From: Echria macrotheca
Taxonomy: Eukaryota; Ascomycota; Sordariomycetes; Sordariales; Schizotheciaceae
Assembly: GCA_030411725.1 (NCBI GenBank)
Contig: MU839840.1
Location: 558,001-622,000, forward strand
DNA length: 64,000 bases
Reading direction: 5' to 3'
Below the pieces are notes generated by a model that was not told where the DNA came from, did no database searches, and saw only the letters and a program-made list of their open reading frames with translations. A program made the translations under genes and the position numbers. The stretch's first letter is position 1, and each line of letters begins with the position of its first letter. Positions 35,334 through 45,855 of this stretch are shown here, piece by piece.

Positions 35334-37060
35334 GCTACGATAGAAGGGATCTACCTGCGAGTTTCTCGTCAGGCGGCGATGCAAAACTCGGATGGATTGA
35401 GTTCGTCGAGCGCCTTTTGTCATGCTGTTGGTCGCTGCGCTGCCTCATCTCCGAGGCAAACGCTGCATCATGAGAGTGTAGTCTCCGTGCCTCCCAAATT
35501 ACATTTCGAGGTCGAGTCCAGATCTTTGATCCTTCCATCGCCGAGAGCCACACCAGCTGAAAGTGGCGAGAATGGTGAGTTGCGATTGGTGAGTCTGAAA
35601 GCAGTGTGGCGGCGAACAGATGCGGGATGTATCCCGGTTCAAGATTGGCAATGCGGGGAGCAGTATCTCCGGTGTCTGCCCGGCCCGCGCACGAAAGACC
35701 TCAGCTCCAACAGTACGGAAGTACGGAATTCCTAATCTGTGCATAGTATACTGTAAAAAACAAAAGCACAGCCAGGCTGTTTTAGCTGCTGAGAGAACGC
35801 AGCTAGTGAGAAGTAGGCCAGCTTTCTCTGGTGCCATGTCTGCGAAACCAAGCTGGTTATGTTTTGTGACGTGGGATATGTGTATCGCTTGCAGCAGACC
35901 TGCATGTCTGGATCAGGATTCGACCGCTATTCACATGGTCGATCAAGGCACCAAATGTGACTCTGCAATCCGAAATTCTCGGGCACTCTGGGCACTGACG
36001 ATGGTCAAGCCGATTGATGCTACGTTGTACTTGTAGAATATAATCCTGAAAATTAAAAATTTCCACCCTTTGCAGCAAAACTTTTAAGTTGGCAAGAGAA
36101 GTTGGCACGGAGTTGACTCAAACTGCTTGACGCCTCCACCGACCTGCCAATGTCAACGTTGGCTTGAGTGTTTTTTAACTGTCACTGTCAACGCTACCCA
36201 ACAGCTCGTCACTGTTAGAATACGTCTAATTGGCGATCGACAGCAATCCACTGCAGCTGTGAGCGGGGGACGACGCAGGACAAAGCAAGCTGATGAGGGG
36301 TCCAGAACGAGGGCGGAGCTTCCCACCGAACGTCCCCTGCCGCATTCCATCAGGTGTCTGCGGAAAAGCGCGACCGATTGGCACGTAGCACAGCAAACAC
36401 GCTCGCTCCCTCAAGCGGCTAGCCTGTGTGCTCAACAGATTGCATTCTGAGACATTGCCAGCGCACACTGTGCACGCTTGCGCCCAGACGAGTCAACCAT
36501 CGACGAGCACTCGAAATCAGGCGAGGATCTTGGAGTTGCAGCAGGAAGAAATCGTGCCAGATCACCAACCCCGACACAGCGGTCGATGCATGGTTGGACA
36601 GATGGGCCAGATGGCTGCCGCAGTCCGATTAGCACAGTGTGCTATTGCAGATTTGCAGGCCTCCCTGTGCCGGAACTGCTGAAATTTGCAGATTGGCCCC
36701 ACCCCCGATGAGGTCGACGGGAAAGGAGCGGCATCCCAGGCGCGCTGGGCGTTGCGTCATTGGGAGGTATCGCAGGGTCACTGCCGTGCGATGGCCGCCA
36801 GGTGTGATGTCTGCGATGTGAAACTGGCGGGCCACCATTGAGATAGAATTGAGATAAAAGCACTCGTCCTCGCATGTCGGCCGCGGGGGCGGAGAACTAA
36901 TCAACTATGATCAACTAGCGTTCGACTCTCGCAATTCCATCGCACCTGCTCGCCGTCTCTTAGGCGCCTGCTGCTGTGGACATTGCAGGACGGTCCAAGC
37001 TTCCAATAGCACGGCGCGATCGATCCTCATCGTCACCCCTGAACGGCTAGCTTCCCTGCT

Positions 37061-37096
37061 TTCTAGCTTCTAGCTTCTAGCTTTTAGCTTTTTAGC
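37061..37096 (+). repeat. TTCTAGC-type short tandem repeat
   Basis: Degenerate TTCTAGC/TTTTAGC units lie 100-135 bp upstream of the channel start, probably in its leader. Confidence 0.8.
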
Positions 37097-37196
37097 AAGC
37101 CACTCCCCGCGAGCTGTTCCAGCTCCGCTCTCTCCAGAGCACCAATTTTGCACACAATCAAGACATCAATCGAGTGCAGCCAGCACACTGTAAATC

Positions 37197-39970
37197 ATGG
37201 CTGACGTCTCGAGCCCGGACGCAGAGCGTCCCGCGTCGCTGTCGGGTAAGCAACAAAGGCTGATGATGATGATATGAATTGGGCCGAATTGGCCCTCGAC
37301 CGAGGAGCACTGAACTGACATAACACGCGCACAGGCATGATCTCGACGTTGGTGCCCGTCGCCATCGTCTCGGCCGTCTACCTTGCGATCTTCTTGGTCT
37401 TGCGGAAGAGTAATCGACGATACTACGCCCCTCGAACCTACCTTGGGAGCTTGAGAGAGAGCGAGCGCTCGCCCCCGCTACCCGATGGCTTGTTCAACTG
37501 GTTCGGCACATTCTGGAAGCTCCCCGATGTCTATGCGCTCCAGCACCAGTCTCTCGACGCCTTTCTCTATCTGCGCTACCTGCGCATCGCCACCATCATC
37601 TGCTTCGTGGGTTGCTGCATCTCGTGGCCTGTTCTGTTTCCAGTCAACGCTACAGGAGGCGGAGGTCAACAGCAGCTTGATATCCTCTCCTACTCGAATA
37701 TCGACTCCAAGAACGGAAAGAATCGTTACTATGCGCATTGCTTCGTCAGCTGGGCGTTCCTCGGCTTCGTCATGTACATGATCATGAGGGAGTGCATCTA
37801 CTACATCAACCTGCGACAGGCGTTCCTCTTGAGTCCGTTCTATTCGGACCGCATCTCATCGCGGACCGTCCTGTTCACCTCGGTTCCCGACGCTTATCTC
37901 GACGCGGCAAAGCTGCGCAAGGTATTTGGCCCATCCGTCAGGAACGTCTGGATCACGAGCAACACCGACAAGGTCGATGAGCTGGTCAAGGAACGCGATA
38001 AGGTGGCCATGAGGCTCGAAAAGGCCGAGGTGAAGCTTATCAAGCTTGCCAACAAGAACCGCCAGGCCGCCATCAAGAAGGGGTCCGCTGGGGCTGATGC
38101 CGATGCGGAGATCCCTCTGGACGCCGAGTCCGGCAGTATTGCGGCGCGCTGGGTGCCGGCCAAGAAGCGCCCAACTCACAAGCTGGGCCTCTTGGGTCTC
38201 GTTGGCAAGAAGGTGGACACGATCAACTGGTGCCGGGCCGAGCTGGAGCGACTGATTCCCGCTGTCGAAGACGTCCAAGCCAGGTACCGAAGGGGAGAGT
38301 TCAAGAAGGTTCCCGGCGTCTTTATCGAGTTCAAGTCGCAGGGCGACGCCGAAGGTGCTGCTCAGGTTCTTGCTCACCACCAGGGGCTTCAGATGACACC
38401 CAAGTTCGTCGGCATCCGCCCGACCGAAGTCGTCTGGTCGGCGCTCTCGATCCCGTGGTGGCAGCGAGTGATTCGCACCTATGCCGTTTATGCCTTCATC
38501 TGCGCGCTGATTCTCTTCTGGGCGATTCCGCTCGCCGTTGTCGGTGCTATCAGCAACATCAACAGTCTGACGCAGATCTCGTGGCTGGCTTGGATCAACA
38601 AGATCCCGGCTGTTATCCTCGGTGTCGTCACCGGTCTCCTTCCGGCCGTTTTGATGTCGGTCCTTATGTCGTTGGTGCCGGTGGTCATGCGATGTAAGTT
38701 TCAACGCGCGTCAGCGCTTGCATCGGCTAACAGTGTTAGTGTGCGCCAAACTCGCAGGAAAGCCATCTTTGTCACAGGTCGAGCTGTTTACTCAAAATGC
38801 CTATTTCGCCTTCCTGATCATCCAGGTCTTTTTGGTTACCACGCTGTCTTCGGCCGCGACAGCTGTCGCCAAGCAGATTGCCGACTCGCCCATGGATGCG
38901 CCTAGCATCCTCGCCAACAAGCTCCCGAAGGCCTCCAACGTCTACATCTCGTACTTCATCGTCCAGGGCTTGACGATTGCGACCGGCGTGCTCACTCAGG
39001 TCGTGGGTTTCGTCGTGTTCAAATTGCTGTACAAGTTCCTCGCGTCCACGCCGCGTGCCATGTACAACAAGTGGGCGAACCTCAGCGCCATTTCGTGGGG
39101 AAGCACCCTTCCTGTTTACACCAACATTATCTGCATTGGTACGTACTTTGCGAGTGTTTGTTGCAAAGCTAACCGGTATTAGCGATTGTGTACGCTGGCA
39201 TCGCCCCTCTGATGCTCGCCTGGGCCATGATTGCCATGGGCCTGTTCTACCTTGCCTGGCGGTACAACATCTTTTTCGTCACTGACACGTCTATTGACAC
39301 GCGTGGACTCATCTACCCGCGCGCTCTCAAGCAGCTGTTCACGGGCATTTACTTGGCTGAGGTCTGCATGATTGGTCTGTTTGGTGCATCTGTTGCTCCG
39401 GGGCCTCTGGTGTTGATGGTTGTTTTCCTCGTCTTCACCGTGCTGTTCCACATTAGCCTCAACAGCGCCCTGGATCCTCTTCTCTATAACCTCCCTCTGA
39501 CGCTGATTGCCCATGAGGAGGAAACGCGACTTCTTCCCTCGGGGGCTGGTGTCCACCCGATTACCAGCGCCGGCACTGACGGCGAGAAGGCCATGAATGG
39601 TGACGGTGTCCCCGACGGCCCGGCCGCCACAGCGACTCCGAGGAAGGGCAACTTTTTGGTCAAGTTCCTCAAGCCGTGGCTCTACTCGGATTTTGAGACG
39701 TTCCGTGCCCTGGTGCCTCGCGATTTTTCTCTCGACGCCTACCCGGATGAGGTTGCGCGGGACGCCTACTTCCCGCCGACTGTCAAGGCGTCGACGCCGC
39801 TTCTGTGGATTCCTGCCGATGCCGCGGGGGTGTCTAAGCAGGAGATTGCGCACACGAGCAAGGTGATTCCTATTACGGATGAGGGCTGTGAGTTGGATGA
39901 GAAGGGCAAGATGGTGTGGGATACCGAGACGACAAGGCCTCCGGTGTGGGAGGAGAAGATTTATTGGTAA
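37197..39970 (+). CDS. Calcium-permeable stress-gated cation channel (CSC1/OSCA, PHM7 type)
   Basis: Four exons, 37197-37245, 37335-38693, 38740-39138 and 39183-39970, give 864 aa with all junctions in phase. Residues about 18-185 form the N-terminal membrane domain (RSN1_TM). A cytoplasmic RRM-like domain (PHM7_cyt) lies at about 189-375. The seven-helix channel core (RSN1_7TM/DUF221) lies at about 382-715, with VVWSALSIPWWQR at its start. The C-terminal PHM7_ext-like part is at about 760-860 (KPWLYSDFETFRALVPRDF). The family forms mechanically or osmotically gated cation channels in the plasma membrane or ER. The C-terminal extension points to the Phm7/Rsn1 branch rather than to Csc1 itself. 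Ion selectivity is inferred from the family. Confidence 0.94.
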
Positions 39971-40642
39971 AGGGAATAGCAGCCCGAAAAGTTTGGGGTG
40001 GATGGTTGGGAATAATGTGGGACTGGAGACACAATGCGCATGATGTTTTGCTACTGATACCCGTCAACTATTAGGTTGATCATTTGTTTATTAGTTGGAC
40101 GAGAGGTAGTGAGTAATTGGATGTAATGGTGTTGAATAACATCTGTATGTTTTGCTTGTGCTTGACTGTGAGGCTTGCATCGGGCCGTGCTCAGTGTCCT
40201 ACATGTGAGGGAACACACTTGTAGACTTGAAGATGATGGTGTCATAGATTATTCATACTTCATGATAGTTATCAGGTCATTATGTTTACATAATCCCATC
40301 CCCTTGGTCCCTCCCTCTTGACATCCTCCTGTTGGTTGGATGTGGTATCAATCTCGTATGCCTACCCGCCCAGCCTCTCCGACTAAACAGCCGCCATCGC
40401 CATTGTTCAATCTCGTATGGTTGCTCCAACCCGACCGCATCTCTTCATAAAATGTCTCCACTCCCGAAGGTCCCAAGCAAAAGAAACATGCAACCTCTGT
40501 CCCAACCGGTACCAACTCCATACCTTGGTATGACACGAAAAGAGCAATCTGATCCCGATGCATACACCCAGTCCAAGATGTCATGGAAATTTCCGGGTAC
40601 ACAACCACATCACGCGAGGCAGAAATGAACACATGGAAGAGA
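39971..40642. other. Intergenic between converging channel and small gene
   Basis: Both neighbours end here. I see only probable 3' UTR sequence, AT-rich near 40050-40300. Confidence 0.6.
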
Positions 40643-40873
40643 TTAAGATGAAGATGAAGAAGTCCCGCCGGCCTTCCACCGGGCCATGAAGAACTCGACG
40701 TCTCGCTTGATCAGGTCGGGATAGCCACCCGTCGTTGTCGTCACCGTGGCAGTTCCGCTGGTGTCGTCGGTGGTTGTGGTGGTTGACGTGGTGGATTCGA
40801 TGCTGTCTGATCTTGTATGTTGGGGGGTCGTTGGGGTCGTGAGGATGGGGATGTATGATTCCGTTGACGACAT
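40643..40873 (-). CDS. Small Ser/Thr-rich protein of 76 aa, unknown function
   Basis: One exon, ATG at 40873, 76 aa. The first half is MSSTESYIPI followed by Thr/Ser-rich sequence. The second half holds a distinct block, GGYPDLIKRDVEFFMARWKA, ending in a Ser run. That block has charged and aromatic residues in an amphipathic pattern unlike the surrounding low complexity, which is why I call it a gene. No signal peptide or membrane helix. I do not know the family by name. The start is preceded by an A18 tract. Confidence 0.55.
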   Translation of the reverse strand: MSSTESYIPILTTPTTPQHTRSDSIESTTSTTTTTDDTSGTATVTTTTGGYPDLIKRDVEFFMARWKAGGTSSSSS

Positions 40874-42094
40874 CTTGTTTTTTTTTTTTTTTTTTGGCCG
40901 TTGCAAGTTGTTACTGTTGTCGAGAGGTCGTCTTGGCGATGATATGTTTTGTTTGACCACTCCTCGAACGATGCCAGAGTTTGTGGTGACGAGACGAGAC
41001 GAAGATGATTGAAACGGATGGAGGACGACAGGAGAGAGCGAATAACTAGTCTGTAGAGAAAAACCTTGAACGGGTGTCAGCCCACCCGATCCGCTAAGAC
41101 CAAAAAGAGTTTCTCAGCACCAGAGTAAAAACATAACTCACCACCTTTCTTGTGTCCTGTCCCTCTCAGTGGGTAGGGTATCACTTCTGATACAACAAAG
41201 CAAGCAAAGCTATAACTACCGCCTGGGGCTTGAAGAAGGAAGACTTCTTTTAACAAAGCGCCTTGCCTTAAAAAACCGAGGATCCAAAGATGGAAGATGG
41301 AAGAAGATAGAACGCACAAAACTTCCTCAGCTAAACCCACCGAGTATCTAGGTATATCAAGACCAAAGACAGAAAGGTCGCGTGCCCTACTTTCTTTTAA
41401 GTATGTCTCCAGAATACATGGACCCCCATCCTAATCCCGCCGTCCCCCGGTCAGCGTTGACAGCACACAACCCTCCCACAGCGCCTCCCACCCGCGCGGG
41501 CGTGGAATGGCATAACACGCCATTGGACGCCTCTTCTTCAAAACCCCATGGGGAACCCAAAGTAGTCATCTCGTGACATCCTCCTCGGTGTTCCAAAGCG
41601 TGCTAGTCTTTTTTTTTGGGTGTCGTTGTCGTTGTGGGAATGCCTTCAAACTCGTGTGTTAGTGGTGATTGGTGGTGGTGACAGCCGGCAACAGCTGTCA
41701 ATCTCCGATACTGCACATCCCGAATCGGCGGTCTGGGCCCTGATGTTTGGCTAAGGCTACTGTGTAGTTTGGCCGGGATTAACAATGCTCTGTCAGCGGA
41801 CCGGACCGTGCGGAGGCCGTCTCGGCCGCGGGCGCCGCCGGTGAAGCACGTCACGGCTCGACAGGGGTGCGGTGCGTTGAACACCGAGTAGGATCTCGGG
41901 ACGGGATGGCGTATTTGTAAGGGTGGTATCCGGGGATGACCAGATCAGATTGATTGATAGACAGATATCTTTTTTCTACGCTGAATATAACCCCTCGCTC
42001 TTCTTTTCCTTCTTCCTTACCTACCTATCTTACTATCTGCTCATCTGTAAACACTGCCGAAACCAGTGTCAGTCAACAACAACCACCACAAAAA
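40874..42094. other. Divergent intergenic region, small gene to MFS transporter
   Basis: This 1.2-kb stretch holds the promoters of the small gene (-) and the MFS gene (+). A T18 run at 40878-40895 reads as A18 on the small gene's strand. No further exon is seen. Confidence 0.6.
40878..40895 (-). promoter_or_regulatory. A18 tract in the leader of the small gene
   Basis: Eighteen consecutive A residues (minus strand) end only 4 nt before the start codon. Poly(A) in a 5' leader can bind poly(A)-binding protein and modulate translation in yeasts; in DNA the same tract would disfavour nucleosomes. Both roles are inferred. Confidence 0.4.
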
Positions 42095-44059
42095 ATGGGA
42101 GACCAAAAAGAAGAGATACCACCACCACCACTCTCAACAGGGGAAGCGTCCTCCTCCTCCTACCTCACAGACGACATCGTCCCCATATCCCCAGAAACCC
42201 CCATCCAACCTCCCGCCGATGCCTCCGACCCAGAATCCCAACCAGCCGGCGGCGGTATAGAACCGATATTGAACCACCACGACCAGCCAAAACATCACAG
42301 CCGCCTCAACCTCAACCTCGGCCCCCGCCCCCCCTGCTTCCCCAGCACTTTAAGGGAATCCCTCTTCATCCTCCAAGCAACCAACGCCACCGCAGCATCC
42401 TCCTTCTTCCAAGGCGCGACCGCCATCATAACCTTCTCCATCGGCGCCGACCTGTCCATGACGCAGGGCGAAATAACCTGGATCACGGCGTCGACCGCCC
42501 TGACAGCGGGCGCGTTCCAGCTCGGCCTCGGCCAGCTGGCGGACCTCCTCGGACGCCGTGCTACTTTTATCATAGGCATGGGGTCCTTCAGCGCGCTCGC
42601 TCTGCTCGGCGCGTTCGCGCGCGACCCGCTCTGGATGGATGTTGTTTGTGGTGCGGTGGGGGTCTGTTCGGCCATGGTGGTGCCGCCTGCTATTGGGATC
42701 ATGGGGGCTGCGTATGGAGTCCCCTCGAAAAGAAAGAATTTGGCGTTTTCGGCTTTTGGGGCCGGGAATCCGTTGGGGTTTGTTTTTGGGAGTATCTTGA
42801 GCGGTGTAGCCACAAAGATTTTCGGGTGGAGGGCGGCGTTTGTGCTTATTGCGATTCTGTGGGCGTGTTTTACTGTGCTTGCGTTTTGGACGATTCCGAG
42901 GGTGGAAGCGTATCCCGTGGGCCAGCCGCTGAAGACGAGGCTGAGGTTGTTTGTGAGGACGTTTGACTCGGTCGGGACGGTCTTGACGATTTTCGGGACG
43001 GGCTTGTTAACGGCTGGTATTACGTACGTTTTTTTTTTTTCCGACTTTCTCTCTCTCCCCCCCCCCTTATTCCTTCCTCTCGCCGAGGCTACTTACTGAC
43101 ACGCGGTCCATAGTCTCGGCCCAACCGACGGCTGGAAAGCACCACACATCGTCGCCATGCTCGTCCTCGGCGCGATCCTCCTGGTAGTGTTTGTCTTTTG
43201 GGAGCGGATATATCCCCACCCCCTGATGCCGCCACATATCTGGAAGGACCGGAACTTTACCTTTGTATATTTCCCGCCCCCCCCCCGCCCCCTTTTTTTT
43301 ATCTAACCACATTTCTGACCAAAAAAGATAATCCTAGCCTGCCTCCCCGGCTACATGGCCTTCTTGTCCTCCAACTTCTGGCTCGCCTTCTTCATGCAGT
43401 CCCTCCAGCACCTCTCCCCGCTCACCGTCGCCGTCCACCTCATCCCGCAGGCCGTCGCCGGTCTGATCTACAACATCATCGCCGGCTCCGTGCTGCACCG
43501 CATCAACAACACGCTCCTCGTCGCCGTCGGGTCCGTCAGCTATACCGCGTCTAATATCCTCCTAGCGCTCATGAGGCCGGATAGTCCGTACTGGGGGTTC
43601 GTCTTCCCGGCCCTGATCCTGTCGGTGGTCGGTGCCGATTTCCAGTTTAATGTTGCCAATGTATGTGTTCCCCCCTTCCTTTTCATGGTATGAGTGAGAC
43701 TGGTGGTGGCTGATATAAAATGTGTGTGGCAGATGTACGTCATGCAATCACTCCCCTCGCACCAGCAGGCTCTGGCCGGCGGGATTTTCAACACCATCTA
43801 TCGGCTTGGGGCGGCCATTGCGCTGGGCATCTCGACGGCCGTGTTTACCACTGCCCAGGGCGGCCGGGCGGCCATGGAGGATCCCATGGTTCCGTATGCG
43901 AAGGCGTTTCAGGTTTCAATTGGACTGAGTGCGGCGAGCTTTTTGTTCCTGCCGTTTATTCGGCTGGGTACGCAGGGGGGTCCGGAGAAGCGCGATGGGA
44001 TGGCGGTTCCGTTGAGGGCGGTTAAGGGGGGTGAAGGTTCTCGGGGGCAAGCCAGTTGA
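42095..44059 (+). CDS. MFS transporter, drug:H+ antiporter type (Atr1/Amf1-like)
   Basis: Four exons, 42095-43023, 43114-43264, 43328-43660 and 43733-44059, give 579 aa, all in phase. Residues 1-85 are a Pro/Ser-rich cytoplasmic tail. Membrane helices begin near 95. The motif-A-like loop GQLADLLGRRATF and the helix-5 motif AFGAGNPLGFVFGSILSG mark the 14-helix DHA2 group. The segment WITASTALTAGAFQLGLGQL is typical of the Atr1/ammonium-transporter Amf1 branch. It should sit in the plasma membrane and export or import small molecules with protons; substrate is unknown. No biosynthetic cluster is adjacent, so a toxin-efflux role is not suggested. The third intron's start runs through C- and T-rich low complexity. 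Confidence 0.9.
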
Positions 44060-45855
44060 GTGTGTCTCTGTGGATTGAATATCTGGGATCCGTGTGGGAT
44101 AGGTTGGTTGGGAATCTGATGATGAGAGACGGTGTTGGATGGGTTACAGTGTCAAGCTGTGTTACAGCAGAAGGGCAGGGGGGACCGTTGACCAGACACA
44201 TACAGTTTGGGCTAGATAAAGACCTGAGAAAGTAACCAAGACCATCTGCGTCACTAACAGATGCTCATCATCATTATCATCATTATTTGTCTTAAGCCGT
44301 AGGAAGCCAACGGCTTCCACCCCCCAAGGGGGATACGCGGTCCGAGGTAGGTACGTTTTCCGGTCTGGCCGCGATCTAGGCAGTAATTCAAGCCTCAGTC
44401 TCGGTGTGCCTCGGTAAGCTATAAAGATCCTCATCTTGCTGTTGGCATAGAGTCGAATTCGTGGTCTCGAGGGTTGGAGGGATGGAGCTTGCTGTGCTGT
44501 GGTGGCCATGAAGGTCCTCAGTAAGAAACGGGGATGCTCATCATTAGAAGAGGTAAAACAATGAGCACATGTTTCCGATTGTTGTAGAGCAGAAGGCCAG
44601 TTGGGATGGTTGGCACTTGCTTGACACAGTTGGACGTTATCTAAGAGATCCAATCTCTATCAAGCGTCTTTCTTCAATAATGATAACCTCCCCAAAGACG
44701 GGGAAACACAGTCACTCACTCAGCAGTAGCACCGTCGGACACGAAATCCCTACCTTTTTGTATCACTTCACAACTCGCGAAAATCCCTACCTCTTGTATC
44801 ACGTCACAACTCGCAACACCATTCGCTATACTCCAGTGGACTGATTGCCTGCGGGGGGGTTTCGGTTAGCCACTCACCTGTATGTGTGTGTGTGTTCGAG
44901 ATACAATTCGCCCAACGCTCCTCCTCCTTATACAAAAGTTGTTGCCTCCTCCGTCCCCTCAAAAAGCCAATAATTCAGACGAGAAAAAGAAAAACGCTAG
45001 AGCAAAAAACAAACGGTGTAGAATAAATATTATAAAACCAAATGGGTATGGAACTTACCCGCCACCAAAACAGAGGCTGGCTATAAAGCAGCATTACCTT
45101 GAGTCCGCCATGCCAATAAGTAGTAGCACAGGGATAGGTAAATAAACAAACAAAAAAGTGTCCAAAAAGTAAAACGCTTGCTGGGTATAAGGAAAAACCA
45201 ACAACTTGCCGTAGCGATGCAAAATTATTTGGGTATCGCAAATGTTCGCACGTCAGCACCTAGTCAGCAACGAACTTGTAAAACACACCAAACAAAACTC
45301 TGTGTTACATTCAAAAAAACTCGCCTGTTGGTTCTCTTTCTCTGAACTGAACAAAAACAAAAAAAGACTCGGGTATACGGAGAGAGAAGCAGATATTCTC
45401 TCGCTCAAGGCGATGCGGTCTAATGAATAAAAAAAAAATTCACCACGCAAACGCACCCCAGTGTTCGTCCGATTGCCCCCCCCCCCCCACCCCTCCCCCT
45501 CACCTTTCAAAACACCATAATAAACCAACTCGCAATGCAGAAAGCTTCCACGAAACGCCTCTCCCGCAACCTTCCTCATGTTATCAACCAACTAACATAC
45601 TTTTTCTTCACCAGGACACCCACAGACAGACACGCTCATAAACGCACACAAACATCGAAACAAGTTGTCAAAACAAGAAAAACCAAACACAACAGAGCTT
45701 AGATCAAAACCGTGTACCGATTACGCTCAAGACATGCAGCCACCCCTTGCCCTCAAAGGCACAAACAACCCCAGCAGTCCTTCCCTCCAATGTTTACCGG
45801 GAATCCGCTGCTCGCTGAAAATAAACACAAAATACCTCTTGCAAAAGATAAACAA
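44060..45855. other. Intergenic between converging MFS and Zn2Cys6 genes
   Basis: A 1.8-kb AT-rich region where both neighbours end. It has a C13-like run near 45476-45489 and a tandem duplication at 44744-44816. Probable 3' UTRs only; a leftward open frame at 44162-44653 was judged not coding. Confidence 0.55.
44744..44816 (+). repeat. Two-copy 37-bp tandem duplication
   Basis: Two adjacent copies of about 37 and 36 bp start AAATCCCTACC and end ACAACTCGC. They differ at a handful of positions including a 1-bp length change. Non-coding context. Confidence 0.85.

Larger units (their letters stand above)
34614..37196. other. Divergent intergenic region, orphan gene to CSC1-type gene
   Basis: This 2.6-kb region holds two promoters. 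It contains a perfect palindrome, a cluster of imperfect direct repeats and a TTCTAGC array next to the channel gene, each listed separately. No exon with coding character was found. Confidence 0.55.

Noticed and set aside
44162..44653. 163-codon leftward open frame after the MFS gene
   Set aside because: Contains an ATC/AAT repeat translated as Asn/Asp run and lacks a recognisable family; most likely 3' UTR.
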